Shown: positions 14,768 to 25,176 of the stretch, in pieces
Numbering within the stretch: the first letter of the stretch is position 1
How the letters are laid out: every line of letters starts with the position of its first letter
Assembly: GCF_041027365.1 (NCBI RefSeq)
Contig: NZ_JBFTEH010000005.1
Coordinates: 124,001 to 188,000, forward strand
DNA: 64,000 bases
Direction of reading: 5' to 3'
Source: VKMB-3413 sp041027365
GTDB taxonomy: Bacteria > Pseudomonadota > Alphaproteobacteria > Rhizobiales > Rhizobiaceae
The notes under the pieces: generated by a model
Seen by the model: only the letters and a program-made list of their open reading frames with translations
Database searches by the model: none
What the model was told of the DNA's origin: nothing
Made by a program: the position numbers and the translations under genes

Positions 14768-15817
14768 ATGACCCGCGCCATGGCCGCTCCTCGTCCGTTC
14801 CGCCTTTCCCGCCTCGCCGGGCTCGCGACCCTCGCCCTCGCCGCCTTCGCGGGGACCCACGGCGCGCTCGCCGCGGGCGACAAGCCGGTGCTCACGGTCT
14901 ACACCTATGACAGCTTCTCTGCCGACTGGGGTCCGGGGCCGAAGATCACGGCCATGTTCGAGAAGACCTGCGGCTGCGTGCTGAAGTTCGTCGGGCTGGA
15001 GGACGGCGTCGCGATCCTCAACCGGCTGAAGCTCGAAGGCGCGTCGAGCGGCGCCGACGTGGCGCTCGGCCTCACCACCGATCTCATCCCCGAGGCGAAG
15101 GCGACCGGCCTGTTCGTCGACAGCGGCACCGACCTCTCCGCCATCGAGGTGCCGACCGGCTTCACCGATCCGGTCTTCGTGCCCTACGACTACTCCTATC
15201 TCGCCGTCGTCTACGACACCAAGGCGATCAAGACGCCGCCGACGAGCCTCGACGCGCTGGTGAACGGCGATCCCAGCGTCAAGATCGCCATCGAGGACCC
15301 GCGCACCGCCACCCCCGGCCTCGGTTTCCTGCTCTGGATGAAGGCGATCTACGGCGATCAGGCGAAGGCGAAGTGGGAGAAGCTGTCGGACCGCATCCTG
15401 ACCGTCACGCCCGGCTGGAGCGAGGCCTACGGCCTGTTCACCAAGGGCGAGGTGCCGATGGTGCTCAGCTACACGACCTCCCCCGCCTATCACGAGATCG
15501 AGGAACACACCGACCGCTACCAGGCCGCTCCGTTCGAGAAGGGCCAGTATCTGCAGATCGAGGTCGCCGCGGCGCTGAAGGGGTCGCAGCACAAGAAGCT
15601 CGCCCGCGACTTCCTCGCCTTCATGCTGTCGAAGGACGTCCAGTCGATCATCCCGACGACCAACTGGACGCTGCCGGTGCTGCCGAGCGTCGAGCTGCCG
15701 AAGGAATTCCAGGCGCTGCCGAAGGTCGACCACCCGATCTTCATCGACCCCGAGACCGTCGCCAAGAACCGCGAAGCCTGGACGCAGGAATGGCTGCAGG
15801 CGATGGGCCGGCGCTGA
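14768..15817 (+). CDS. thiB: Thiamine ABC transporter, periplasmic binding protein
   Basis: A 349-residue periplasmic protein that captures thiamine or TPP and hands it to ThiPQ. A signal peptide covers about residues 1-36 (LAGLATLALAAFAGTHGALA). The mature protein opens with LTVYTYDSFSADWGPG, the ThiB hallmark, and has DVALGLTTDLIPEA, VPYDYSYLAVVYDT and a W-rich ligand region (TPGWSEAYGLFTKGEVP). It is first in the thiBPQ operon behind the TPP riboswitch; thiP follows after 35 bases. Confidence 0.95.
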   Translation: MTRAMAAPRPFRLSRLAGLATLALAAFAGTHGALAAGDKPVLTVYTYDSFSADWGPGPKITAMFEKTCGCVLKFVGLEDGVAILNRLKLEGASSGADVALGLTTDLIPEAKATGLFVDSGTDLSAIEVPTGFTDPVFVPYDYSYLAVVYDTKAIKTPPTSLDALVNGDPSVKIAIEDPRTATPGLGFLLWMKAIYGDQAKAKWEKLSDRILTVTPGWSEAYGLFTKGEVPMVLSYTTSPAYHEIEEHTDRYQAAPFEKGQYLQIEVAAALKGSQHKKLARDFLAFMLSKDVQSIIPTTNWTLPVLPSVELPKEFQALPKVDHPIFIDPETVAKNREAWTQEWLQAMGRR

Positions 15818-15852
15818 CCGGCACCGCGCGCCTCGTTCCCCGCGCCCCGGCC

Positions 15853-17481
15853 ATGACCCGCAATGCCGACCGCCGCATCCGCATCGCGATCGGCTGCGCC
15901 GCGGCCGCGGTTCTCGCCGGCTTCCTCGTCGGGGCGCTGGCGGCGCTTCTCCTCGCCACCGGATCGCTTCCCGCCGTCGCGAGCCTGCTGGAAGACGGCT
16001 ATATCCGCGCGATCGTCGGCTTCACGCTGGAACAGGCGCTTCTCTCCACGGCCCTCTCGATCCTCGGCGGGCTGCCGCTGGCGCTGGCGCTGCATCGCGC
16101 GCGCTTTCCCGGCCGCGACTGGGTGCTGCGCCTGTTCCTGCTGCCGCAGGCTTTGCCCGTCCTCGTCGGTGCGCTGGCGGTCATCGCGATCTGGGGCCGC
16201 AGCGGCGTGGTGTCGGACGCGTTCGCGGCCCTCGGCCTGCCCCGGCTCGACGTCTACGGCCTGCCCGGCATCCTGATCGCGCACGTCTTCTTCAACCTGC
16301 CGCTCGCCGCCCGGCTGATGCTCGCCGGGCTCGACCGCGTGCCGGCGGAAAGCTGGAAGCTCGCCGGGCAGATCGCCATGCCGCCGCTCGCGACCTTTCG
16401 CATCGTCGAATGGCCGGCGATCCGCACCGCCCTGCCTGGCGCGGCGAGCCTGATCTTCATGCTGTGCGTGACGAGCTTCACCCTCGTCCTGATCCTGGGA
16501 GGCGGGCCGGGCGCGACGACGCTGGAGGTCGCGATCTACCAGGCGCTCCGCTACGACTTCGACCCGGCGCGCGCGGTGTCGCTGGCGCTGTTGCAGATCG
16601 CGCTGACGGCGGCGATCCTCCTTGCCGCGACCCGCCTCGGGGGCGATCCTGCCGGCGGCTTCGGCCTCGGCGGAGACGCCCGCCGCTACGACCGCAAGAG
16701 CCGCGCGCGCGACGTCGCCGACCGCACCGTCCTCGTTCTCGGCATCGCCTTCGTCGCCGCGCCCTTCGTCGCTGTGCTCGTCGCCGGGCTGCGGGCGAAC
16801 CTTGCCGGCCTCGTCGTGCAGGACGCGGTCCAGCGGGCCGCCCTGACCAGTCTTTGCGTGGCGGCAGCCGCCGCCGGCCTGTCGCTCGTCCTGTCGACGG
16901 CCGTGCTCCTGGCGATGGAAGCGCTCCGGCCGACCGCCGCGGGCGCGGCAGGCACCGCGCCGGCCCTCGCCCGCCATACGCTGGAGACGACGGGGAGCCT
17001 CGTCCTCGTCGTGCCGCCGATCGTCGTCGGCGCCGGCTGGTTCCTGGCGCTGCGGCAGGTCACCGACGTCTTCGCCGCCGCGCCCTACGTGGTCGTGGCG
17101 ACCAATGCGGCGATGGCGGTGCCGTTCATCGTGCGCATCGTCGGCCCGGCTCTCTCCGAAGAGGCGCAGCGGACCCGCCGCCTCGCCGACAGCCTCGGCC
17201 TTTTCGGCCTCGCGCGCCTGAGGATCGTCGACTGGCCGGCGATGCGCGCGCCGCTCGGCCTCGCCTTCGCGTTTGCGCTCGCGATCTCGCTCGGCGACCT
17301 CGGCGCGATCGCCCTGTTCGGCAGCCAGGACTTCGTCACCCTGCCCTATCTCCTCCTGCAGCGCATGGGCAGCTACCGCACCAGCGACGCCGACGGGCTG
17401 GCGCTGATCCTCGGCATCCTCTGCCTCGGCCTGATGACGCTCGCCGAGCGGGGCTTCGCCAGACGCAGGCGGCGCGCATGA
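15853..17481 (+). CDS. thiP: Thiamine ABC transporter permease
   Basis: A 542-residue fused permease with two binding-protein-dependent transport domains in tandem, as in ThiP and FbpB families. About twelve hydrophobic segments are visible, and two EAA-type cytoplasmic loops: SWKLAGQIAMPPLATFRIVE in the first half and ADSLGLFGLARLRIVDWPAM in the second. ATG 15853 is chosen because the frame upstream overlaps thiB and has no membrane character. The stop overlaps the thiQ start by four bases, so the ATPase is translationally coupled. Confidence 0.93.
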   Translation: MTRNADRRIRIAIGCAAAAVLAGFLVGALAALLLATGSLPAVASLLEDGYIRAIVGFTLEQALLSTALSILGGLPLALALHRARFPGRDWVLRLFLLPQALPVLVGALAVIAIWGRSGVVSDAFAALGLPRLDVYGLPGILIAHVFFNLPLAARLMLAGLDRVPAESWKLAGQIAMPPLATFRIVEWPAIRTALPGAASLIFMLCVTSFTLVLILGGGPGATTLEVAIYQALRYDFDPARAVSLALLQIALTAAILLAATRLGGDPAGGFGLGGDARRYDRKSRARDVADRTVLVLGIAFVAAPFVAVLVAGLRANLAGLVVQDAVQRAALTSLCVAAAAAGLSLVLSTAVLLAMEALRPTAAGAAGTAPALARHTLETTGSLVLVVPPIVVGAGWFLALRQVTDVFAAAPYVVVATNAAMAVPFIVRIVGPALSEEAQRTRRLADSLGLFGLARLRIVDWPAMRAPLGLAFAFALAISLGDLGAIALFGSQDFVTLPYLLLQRMGSYRTSDADGLALILGILCLGLMTLAERGFARRRRRA

Positions 17482-18233
17482 GAGCGCCCGTCGATCCCGG
17501 CCGGACGGCGGCTCTCCGTCTCGACGACGTGCGGTTCGCCCACGACGATCTCGCCATGCGGTTCGACCTGACCGTCGAGGAGGGCGAATGGCTGGCGCTG
17601 ATCGGGCCGAGCGGGGCCGGCAAGTCGACGCTGCTCGACATCGCCGCCGGCTTCGTCGCGCCGGATGCCGGCCGGGTCTGGATCGGCGGAGCGGACGTCA
17701 CCGACGCGGCACCGGCCGAGCGGCCGCTCACCATGGTCTTCCAGGAGAACAATCTCTTCGCGCATCTCGACGTCTTCCGGAACGTCGCCCTCGGCATCGC
17801 GCCGAACCTCAGGCTGGACGCGAAACAGCGCCGGGCGGTCTCGGAGGCGCTCGAAAGGGTCGGCCTCGCCGGCTTCGAGAAGCGCCGCCCGGCGGAAATG
17901 TCCGGCGGCGAGCGCCAGCGTGTCGCGCTGGCGCGGGCCTTTCTGCGCGGCCGGCCGTTGCTCCTGCTGGACGAGCCCTTCGCGGCGCTCGGCCCGGCCC
18001 TGCGCCGCGAGATGCTGGCCCTGATCGAGACGCTGCGCCGTGCCCGCACCGATGCGCCGATGACGGTTCTGATGGTCACCCATCATCCCGAGGACGCCGT
18101 CGGGCATGCCGACCGCGTGGCCTTCCTCGAGAACGGCGAGATCGTCGTCGAAGGGGCGACGGACGACATCCTGTCCGACCGGACGAACGCCGGGGTTGCC
18201 CGGTATCTGGGCACAACATCTTCGGATCGCTGA
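17478..18233 (+). CDS. thiQ: Thiamine ABC transporter ATP-binding protein
   Basis: A 251-residue ABC ATPase powering thiamine import. Walker A is GPSGAGKST (43-51), the Q-loop FQENNLFAHLDVFRNV, signature MSGGERQRVALARAF, Walker B RPLLLLDEPFAALG, and the switch His in MVTHHPEDAV. It starts in an ATGA overlap with thiP. The long open frame that extends leftward through thiP is a shadow. It closes the thiBPQ operon; the following M48 gene lies 158 bases away and need not be co-transcribed. Confidence 0.94.
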   Translation: MRAPVDPGRTAALRLDDVRFAHDDLAMRFDLTVEEGEWLALIGPSGAGKSTLLDIAAGFVAPDAGRVWIGGADVTDAAPAERPLTMVFQENNLFAHLDVFRNVALGIAPNLRLDAKQRRAVSEALERVGLAGFEKRRPAEMSGGERQRVALARAFLRGRPLLLLDEPFAALGPALRREMLALIETLRRARTDAPMTVLMVTHHPEDAVGHADRVAFLENGEIVVEGATDDILSDRTNAGVARYLGTTSSDR

Positions 18234-18391
18234 CGTATTTCCGGCGGATTTCCTTGCTACCCGCAAAATCACTGGAATCGAGGGGTTTCGTCACAATTCG
18301 GCAGGTTCTGTTGCGGATCGATCCTTCCGCAAGGCGCCGCAATTCGGCTAAGTCGGCCGGAAGGAGTGGCAGCCGGAATCGGCTGCGGCGG

Positions 18392-19951
18392 ATGACGGGG
18401 GCGGCAATCGTAGCGATGGGTGCAACGTCGAGGATCCGATCCTTGAAGCGGTCGGCACGCCGTCTGTGCGGCGGCGGCGCGCTCGTGGCGCTGCTTCTGA
18501 CAGGCGCCTGCACGACGGTCGAGCAGGGGCTGGCCGGCCTCACCCCGAGCGGCGATTCGAGCCTGCAGACGGGCTATGCCGCGACGCAGCGGGATCCGGT
18601 CAGCTTCGAGCAGGTCCAGGCCGACGACCCGCAGTCGGTGATCGCCCGCTCACAGCATCCGAAGATTCTCGCCGCCTATGGCGGCGCCTATTCCGACCCG
18701 AAGATGGAGCGGATGCTGGCGACGATCGTCGGCCGGCTGGCGGCGGTGACCGACGATCCGAACCGCGCCTATCGCATCACCATCCTCAACTCGCCGAACA
18801 TCAACGCCTTCGCGCTGCCGGGCGGCTACGTCTACATCACCCGCGGCCTCCTGGCGCTGGCGACCGATTCGGCCGAGGTCGCCGGCGTGATCGGCCACGA
18901 GATGGGACACATCACCGCCAATCACGGCATCCTGCGCCAGCAGCGCGAGCAGGCGGCTGAAATCGCGAGCCGCGTCGTCACCGACGTGCTGCACAGCGAG
19001 CCGGCCGGAGAGATCGCGCTGGCCCGCTCTAAGCTCAGCCTCGCCCAGTTCTCGCGCGAGCAGGAGCTGCAGGCGGACGAACTCGGCATCAAGCATATCG
19101 CGCGGGCCGGCTACGACCCCTATGCCGCGAGCCGCTTCCTGCAGGCGATGCAGTCGTACCAGAATTTCCGCAACGCCTTCCAGGCCACCAACCCGCAGCT
19201 CGACTTCCTGGCTTCGCACCCCTCGACGCCGCAGCGAATCGCGCTGGCGAACGCGTTGGCGGCCAAGGTCGTGCCGCCGGGCGGCGGCGACACCGACCGC
19301 GACCACTACCTCTCCGGCATCGACGGCATGCTGTTCGGCGACTCGGCGGCCGAAGGCTATGTCCGCGACCACCATTTCTACCATCCGGGCCTCGGCATCA
19401 CCTTTCAGGTTCCGGACAATTTCGTCATCGACAACACCGCCGAGGCGGTGCTGGCCACCGGCCCGGGCGACACCGCGATCCGCTTCGACGGCGTGGCGCT
19501 GCCGGCCGAGAGCAGCCTCGTCGACTATGTGAACTCGGGCTGGATCGGCGGCCTCGACCCGTCGAGCGTGCACGAGCACCGCATCGGCGCGCTGGAGGCG
19601 GTGTCGGCCAAGGCGCATGGCGGCGACTATGCCTTCGACGTCACGGTCATCCGCGTCGGCGGCCAGGTCTATCGTTTCCTGACGGCGGTGCCGTCGCGCT
19701 CGGCGGCCTCCGCCACCGCGATCGCCGAACAGGTCGCGAACTCGTTCCGCGTCCTCAGCCCCGCCGAGAAGGCGGCGCTGAAACCCCTGCGCATCCGCAT
19801 CGTCACCGCCTCGGCCAGCGACACGCCGGCGACCATGGCGCGCAGGATGATCGGCGTCGACCGCAAGGAGGCGATGTTCCGGCTCCTGAACGAACTCGGC
19901 CCGAACGATGGCCTGACGGCGGGCGTGCGCTACAAGATCGTGGCGGAATAG
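18392..19951 (+). CDS. M48-family metalloprotease lipoprotein
   Basis: A 519-residue lipoprotein peptidase related to BepA/LoiP, acting in periplasmic protein quality control. A lipobox LLLTGAC places the lipidated Cys at 40; the zinc site is HEMGH (169-173) with E225 in ELQAD as third ligand. The C-terminal half, from about residue 300, has extra domains ending in RYKIVAE that resemble those of alphaproteobacterial M48 proteins with a TPR-less tail. Start is ATG 18392 or 18416; both give the lipobox. It stands alone, convergent with a LysR gene. Confidence 0.88.
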   Translation: MTGAAIVAMGATSRIRSLKRSARRLCGGGALVALLLTGACTTVEQGLAGLTPSGDSSLQTGYAATQRDPVSFEQVQADDPQSVIARSQHPKILAAYGGAYSDPKMERMLATIVGRLAAVTDDPNRAYRITILNSPNINAFALPGGYVYITRGLLALATDSAEVAGVIGHEMGHITANHGILRQQREQAAEIASRVVTDVLHSEPAGEIALARSKLSLAQFSREQELQADELGIKHIARAGYDPYAASRFLQAMQSYQNFRNAFQATNPQLDFLASHPSTPQRIALANALAAKVVPPGGGDTDRDHYLSGIDGMLFGDSAAEGYVRDHHFYHPGLGITFQVPDNFVIDNTAEAVLATGPGDTAIRFDGVALPAESSLVDYVNSGWIGGLDPSSVHEHRIGALEAVSAKAHGGDYAFDVTVIRVGGQVYRFLTAVPSRSAASATAIAEQVANSFRVLSPAEKAALKPLRIRIVTASASDTPATMARRMIGVDRKEAMFRLLNELGPNDGLTAGVRYKIVAE

Positions 19952-20011
19952 CCGTCGGCCAGCGCGCGCCGTCGGTTGCGCGGCGAAGCGGCGCTGTTGA
20001 TTGCGCCCGCC

Positions 20012-20935
20012 TCACCGCGGATACGCCGCCCGGCATACGCCTGCCACCGTGTCCCGCAGCCAGCGATGCGCCGGATCGGCGTCGAGGCGCGGATGCCAGA
20101 TCGCCGATATGTTGAACCTCGGCAAAGCCAGCGGAAGTTCGAAGCTCTGGAGCCCGGCAGGCCCGGCCTCGCCGGGGCGCATGCGGTTGCCGAGGCAGGA
20201 GCGCGGCACGACGGCGACGAGGTCCGACTGGCTCGCGATCCGCATCGCGTCCGGGAATCCGGGAACGACCACCACCACGCTCCGCCGCAGGCCGAGCGCC
20301 TCCAGGGCATCGTCGATCGGCTCGGCGAAGCTCCCATCGCGCGACGTGGCGATGTGCTCGCAGGCGGCATAGCGCTCCGGCGTGATGCCGCCTGCCAGCA
20401 GTTCGTGCCCCGTTCGGGCGACGCCGACACGCCGGTCGACGAAGAGGAGGCGCGTGCGGATTTCGGGCGCCTCGGTCCCGAGCAGGCCGATTTCGAGATC
20501 CACGAGCCCGTCCCGCAGCGGCTGCGCGTTCTTGTCCGGCTTTTGCACGAACCGCAGCCGGACACCCGGCGCAGCCTGCCGCAGGGTCATCACCAGCACG
20601 CCCGACAGGAATTCCAGGAACGCTTCGCTGGCGCGGATGGTGAAGGTGCGCGCGAGCGTCGCCGGGTCGATCTCGGCGGGCTCGGGCTGGAGAACCGCCC
20701 GCGCGTCCCGCGTCAGCGCATGCACGCGTTCGCGCATCTCGGCCGCGCGCGGCGTCGGGACGAGCCCGCGCCCCGCCCGCACCAGCAGCGGATCGCCGGT
20801 CGCGGTGCGTAACCGCGTCAGCGTCCGGCTCGTCGCGGACGTGCTGAGCCCCAGGCGGCGGGCCGCGCCGGTCACACTGCCTTCCGTCAGAAGCGCGTCC
20901 AGCGCGACGAGGAGGTTCAGGTCGATGGCGTTCAT
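20012..20935 (-). CDS. LysR-family transcriptional regulator
   Basis: A 307-residue LysR protein: N-terminal winged HTH (DLNLLVALDALLTEGSVTGA, ARRLGLSTSATSRTLTRLR, DPLLVRAGRGLVPTPRA) and a C-terminal effector domain with the periplasmic-binding fold. This subgroup (MNAIDLNLLVALDALL) resembles NodD/SyrM-like regulators. It is divergent from the amidohydrolase gene across 139 bases, the usual arrangement of a LysR regulator and its target. The longer frame to 21232 is ignored because it would overlap the amidohydrolase. Confidence 0.9.
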   Translation of the reverse strand: MNAIDLNLLVALDALLTEGSVTGAARRLGLSTSATSRTLTRLRTATGDPLLVRAGRGLVPTPRAAEMRERVHALTRDARAVLQPEPAEIDPATLARTFTIRASEAFLEFLSGVLVMTLRQAAPGVRLRFVQKPDKNAQPLRDGLVDLEIGLLGTEAPEIRTRLLFVDRRVGVARTGHELLAGGITPERYAACEHIATSRDGSFAEPIDDALEALGLRRSVVVVVPGFPDAMRIASQSDLVAVVPRSCLGNRMRPGEAGPAGLQSFELPLALPRFNISAIWHPRLDADPAHRWLRDTVAGVCRAAYPR

Positions 20936-21074
20936 GCGCGTCAGCCTACCCCGCTCAATCGCTCGGACATAGCGTCCAGCGCAACAATACCTTGCGGCCG
21001 CTGCGTCTGGCGCCCGGCGTTCCCCTTGCGCATATCCGCATGGACCGCCCCGCTCTAACCACCTGGAGACCGAC

Positions 21075-22073
21075 ATGCGACTGATCGGCATCGAAGAACA
21101 TTTCCTCACACCCGAGGTTCGTGACGGCTGGAATGCCATCAACCTGGCCGCATCCGACCCGAGCGCCGCCTTCCACTCCGGCCCCATCGAGACGCGTCTT
21201 CTCGATCTCGCCGGGGAACGCATCGCTCTCATGGACGAAACCGGCCTGGACGTTCAGGTCCTGTCGCTGACCACGCCGGGCCTGCACGAATTCGGGCGCG
21301 AAAGCGTCGACATGGCCCGCCGCGTCAACGATGCCGTGGCGGAGGCCGTGGCCCGGCATCCGGATCGGCTGCAGGCCTTCGCGACGCTGCCGGTGGCGGC
21401 GCCGGACGAAGCCGCACTGGAATTCGAGCGCTGCGTCAGGACGCTCGGCTTCAAGGGCACGATCCTCAGCGGACGGGTGGGGACGCGCAATCTCGACCAT
21501 CCCGACCTCCTGCCGATCTTTGAGAGCGGGGCTTTGCTGCGCGCGCCGATCCTTCTGCATCCGCGGGTTCCGGATCCGGCCGTGCGCGCGGTCTACTATT
21601 CCGGCTTCAGCCCGGCGGTGGATACCGCCTTCGCGGCCTTCGGGCTCGGCTGGCACTATGACGCGGGCATCCAGTTCGTGCGCCTCGTCCTCGCCGGCCA
21701 TTTCGACCGCATGCCCGGCCTGCAGCTCATTCTGGGTCATTGGGGCGAGCTGGTGCTGTTCTATGCCGAGCGCCTCGCCGCGATGGACCGTGTGTCCGGT
21801 CTCGCCAAGCCCATCGCCACCTACCTGCGGGAAAATCTCTACGTGACGGCGAGCGGCATGTTCCTGCCGCACTTCCTGGAGCGCGCCAAGGCGATCGTCG
21901 GGCCGGAGCGCCTCCTGTTTTCGACCGACTACCCGTTTCAGTACAGACCCGGCCGCGACGCGCGCGGCTTCCTCGAAACCTGCGGGCTGGACGAAGCGGA
22001 GCAGGCCGCTTTCGCGTCCGGAAACTGGATGCGGCTGATCGGCGATCTGGCCGCCGGTCCCGATCGGGCATAG
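21075..22073 (+). CDS. Amidohydrolase-family protein (ACMSD/dihydroxybenzoate decarboxylase-like)
   Basis: A 332-residue TIM-barrel metal enzyme of the amidohydrolase-2 family, whose members decarboxylate aromatic acids. The N-terminal metal motif is EEHF (GIEEHFLTPEV), with ILLHPRV, LILGHWGE and the catalytic Asp in LFSTDYPFQ. The first motif has Glu where HxH members have His, as in gamma-resorcylate and 2,3-dihydroxybenzoate decarboxylases. GGAGACC precedes the ATG. The divergent LysR regulator suggests induction by an aromatic or phenolic compound. The exact substrate cannot be read from sequence. Confidence 0.8.
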   Translation: MRLIGIEEHFLTPEVRDGWNAINLAASDPSAAFHSGPIETRLLDLAGERIALMDETGLDVQVLSLTTPGLHEFGRESVDMARRVNDAVAEAVARHPDRLQAFATLPVAAPDEAALEFERCVRTLGFKGTILSGRVGTRNLDHPDLLPIFESGALLRAPILLHPRVPDPAVRAVYYSGFSPAVDTAFAAFGLGWHYDAGIQFVRLVLAGHFDRMPGLQLILGHWGELVLFYAERLAAMDRVSGLAKPIATYLRENLYVTASGMFLPHFLERAKAIVGPERLLFSTDYPFQYRPGRDARGFLETCGLDEAEQAAFASGNWMRLIGDLAAGPDRA

Positions 22074-22098
22074 CGGAAACCGATCGCCTCCGGGGCGG

Positions 22099-23004
22099 TC
22101 ACGCCGGTTGCTGCGCCTTGACGAAATCCAGGAATGCGCGCAGCGGCGGCGGCACGAGACGGCGGCCGGGATAATAGATGAGCGGACCGGAGAAGCTCTG
22201 CCACCAGTCCTGAAGGACCGGCTCCAGGTCCCCGGCGTCGACATGCGGCCGCAGCCACTCCTCGAAGAGGGCGATGATGCCGCCGTCGGCGATGGCCGCC
22301 TCGACGGCGAGATCCAATCCGCCGGCGGTGCTGACGACGAGCGCGCCCGTCGGCTCGACCCGGACGACCTCGCCCGCCTTCTCGAATTCCCAGGGAGTGG
22401 TGGTCGCACCGCCGCGGAAGCGCCCGAGCAGGCAGCGGTGGCCGAGCAGGTCGCGCGGATGCTTCGGCCGCCCCATCCGGTCGAGATAGGCCGGCGACGC
22501 GGCGATGCCGAAACGCTGCGTGCGCGGCCCGATGGGCATGGCGATCATGTCCTTCTCCAGGCGCTCGTCGTAGCGGATGCCGGCGTCGCAGCCTTCCGCC
22601 AGGAGATCGACGAAGCGATCCTCGACGATCACTTCCAGCCTGATGTCGGGATAGGCCGCCAGGAAGGACGGGACGATCGGCGGCAGGACGACGCGGGCGG
22701 CGACGACCGGGACGTTGAGCCGGAGCGTGCCGGCCGGGCGATCCCGGAAGCCGTTGACGACGGACAGGGCCGACTCGACCTCGGCGAGCGCCGGCCCGAG
22801 ACGGTCGATCAGCCGCTGGCCGGCCTCCGTCGGCGCAAGGCTGCGCGTCGTGCGGTTGATGAGGCGCAGGCCGAGCCGCGCCTCGAGCCGGCGCACCGCT
22901 TCGGAGAGGCCGGACGCGCTCTTGCCGCTCGCGCGGGCCGCTTCGCGGAAGCCGCCGGCGCGCACGACGGCCAGAAATTCCGGAAGATCGGTCAGATCCT
23001 GCAT
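22099..23004 (-). CDS. LysR-family transcriptional regulator
   Basis: A 301-residue LysR protein of the subgroup with LPEFLAVVRAGGFREAARAS, SASGLSEAVRRLEARLGLRL and INRTTRSLAPTEAGQRL, and a standard effector-binding half. It is divergent from the aldo/keto reductase gene across 95 bases and convergent with the amidohydrolase, so the likely target is the reductase. Members of this subgroup often control oxidoreductases responding to aldehydes or quinones; the inducer here is unknown. Confidence 0.9.
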   Translation of the reverse strand: MQDLTDLPEFLAVVRAGGFREAARASGKSASGLSEAVRRLEARLGLRLINRTTRSLAPTEAGQRLIDRLGPALAEVESALSVVNGFRDRPAGTLRLNVPVVAARVVLPPIVPSFLAAYPDIRLEVIVEDRFVDLLAEGCDAGIRYDERLEKDMIAMPIGPRTQRFGIAASPAYLDRMGRPKHPRDLLGHRCLLGRFRGGATTTPWEFEKAGEVVRVEPTGALVVSTAGGLDLAVEAAIADGGIIALFEEWLRPHVDAGDLEPVLQDWWQSFSGPLIYYPGRRLVPPPLRAFLDFVKAQQPA

Positions 23005-23099
23005 TGTCCAAATTCCCGCACGGCCCGTGCCGCCTCTACCCCATTATCGTACGGCGAAGGATTGTCTAGCTGAGGGTCGATCAACCAAGGAGACCGATC

Positions 23100-23978
23100 A
23101 TGATCGACCTCACGAAATCCGGCACCTTCACGCTCGGCGACCGGACGGTGAAGCGCCTCGGCTATGGCGCGATGCAGCTTGCCGGCCCCGGTGTCTTCGG
23201 GCCGCCGAAGGATCGCGACGGCGCCCTCGCCGTCCTGCGCGCGGCGGTGGAAGCCGGCGTCGACCACATCGACACCAGCGACTTCTACGGGCCGCATGTC
23301 ACCAACGAGATCATCCGCGAGGCCCTGCACCCCTACCCCGAGGGGCTGACGCTGGTCACCAAGATCGGCGCGAGGCGCGGCACGGACGGATCGTGGAACC
23401 CTGCCTCATCGGCCGCCGAGCTGCGGAGCGCGGTCGAGGACAATCTGCGCCATCTCGGCCTCGACGCGATGGACGTCGTCAACCTGCGGATCATGTTCGA
23501 CGCCCACGCGCCGGCCGAAGGCTCGATCGCGGAACCCATGCGCGTGCTCGCGGAGCTGCAGCGGGAGGGTCTCGTGCGCCATATCGGCCTCAGCAACGTG
23601 ACCGCGGCCCAGGTCGCGGAAGGCCGGGGGATCGCCGAGATCGTCTGCGTCCAGAACCAGTACAATCTCGCGCATCGAAGGGACGACGGGCTGATCGACC
23701 AGCTCGCAGGGGACGGCATCGCCTATGTGCCCTTCTTCCCGCTCGGCGGCTTCTCGCCGCTGCAGTCCGAGACGCTGTCGGCCGTTGCAGGCCGCCTCGG
23801 CGCATCCCCGATGCAGGTGGCGCTCGCCTGGCTGCTGCAGCGGGCGCCGAACATCCTCCTGATCCCCGGAACCTCGTCGGTCGCGCATCTCGAGGAGAAT
23901 CTCGCCGCCGCCGAGCTCCACCTTCCGGCCGACGCGGTGGCCGAACTCGACCGGATCGGCTCGGCGCCCGCGGCCTGA
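23100..23978 (+). CDS. Aldo/keto reductase family oxidoreductase
   Basis: A 292-residue NADPH-dependent TIM-barrel reductase. Family marks are RLGYGAMQLAGPGVFGPP, VDHIDTSDFYGP (catalytic Asp and Tyr), LVTKIGARR (Lys), VRHIGLSNVTAAQV, VQNQYNLAHR and IPGTSSVAHLEENL for cofactor binding. The HIDTSDFYGPH stretch marks the subgroup often annotated as an OxyR- or LysR-adjacent oxidoreductase. AAGGAG lies before the ATG. A divergent LysR gene suggests inducible expression for detoxifying carbonyl compounds. A strong inverted repeat follows before rpoH. Confidence 0.9.
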   Translation: MIDLTKSGTFTLGDRTVKRLGYGAMQLAGPGVFGPPKDRDGALAVLRAAVEAGVDHIDTSDFYGPHVTNEIIREALHPYPEGLTLVTKIGARRGTDGSWNPASSAAELRSAVEDNLRHLGLDAMDVVNLRIMFDAHAPAEGSIAEPMRVLAELQREGLVRHIGLSNVTAAQVAEGRGIAEIVCVQNQYNLAHRRDDGLIDQLAGDGIAYVPFFPLGGFSPLQSETLSAVAGRLGASPMQVALAWLLQRAPNILLIPGTSSVAHLEENLAAAELHLPADAVAELDRIGSAPAA

Positions 23979-24026
23979 AGCCGCGTTGCCCGGCGCCAGG
24001 CGGCTGGCGACCCGGTGACAAACGAA

Positions 24027-24060
24027 GAGCGGGGAGACCGCCCTCGCGATCTCCCCGCTC
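24027..24060 (-). terminator. Bidirectional terminator between reductase and rpoH
   Basis: Perfect 11-base arms GAGCGGGGAGA (24027-24037) and TCTCCCCGCTC (24050-24060) enclose a 12-base loop. On the minus strand it is followed by TTCGTTTGT, so it mainly serves rpoH, though the reductase transcript also runs into it. Confidence 0.8.
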
Positions 24061-24090
24061 CTCACGCCTTCGATTTGGCGTGCGAGCCGC

Positions 24091-24957
<867 letters not shown>

Positions 24958-25040
24958 CGGGATAACCCTCCGGAAAAGCTAAGCGGCGTTTCGGCCTACC
25001 GCGCGAATCCAGGAGATCATCGCGCGCCGGGTATCGGCGA

Positions 25041-25065
25041 AACGCGGGGCGAAGCCAAACGTTCC
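25041..25065 (-). promoter_or_regulatory. EcfG-type stress promoter of rpoH
   Basis: Reading the minus strand, GGAAC (25065-25061), a 16-base spacer and CGTT (25044-25041) match the GGAAC-N16/17-CGTT consensus of the alphaproteobacterial general-stress sigma factor EcfG. It lies 84 bases upstream of the rpoH ATG. The rest of 24958-25277 holds only this promoter, the leader and the carD terminator. Confidence 0.75.
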
Positions 25066-25176
25066 CGCGAGGGCAAACTTTTTGGACAAACGTAAAAAGG
25101 GAGGTGCCGAAGGCAAGGGGCGGCCGAGAAGTGTGAAGACCGACGAACGATCGTTAACACCTCTTGACGACAAACA

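Noticed and set aside
24979..25173. 64-codon minus-strand frame upstream of rpoH
   Set aside because: It covers the EcfG promoter and leader and has no coding character.
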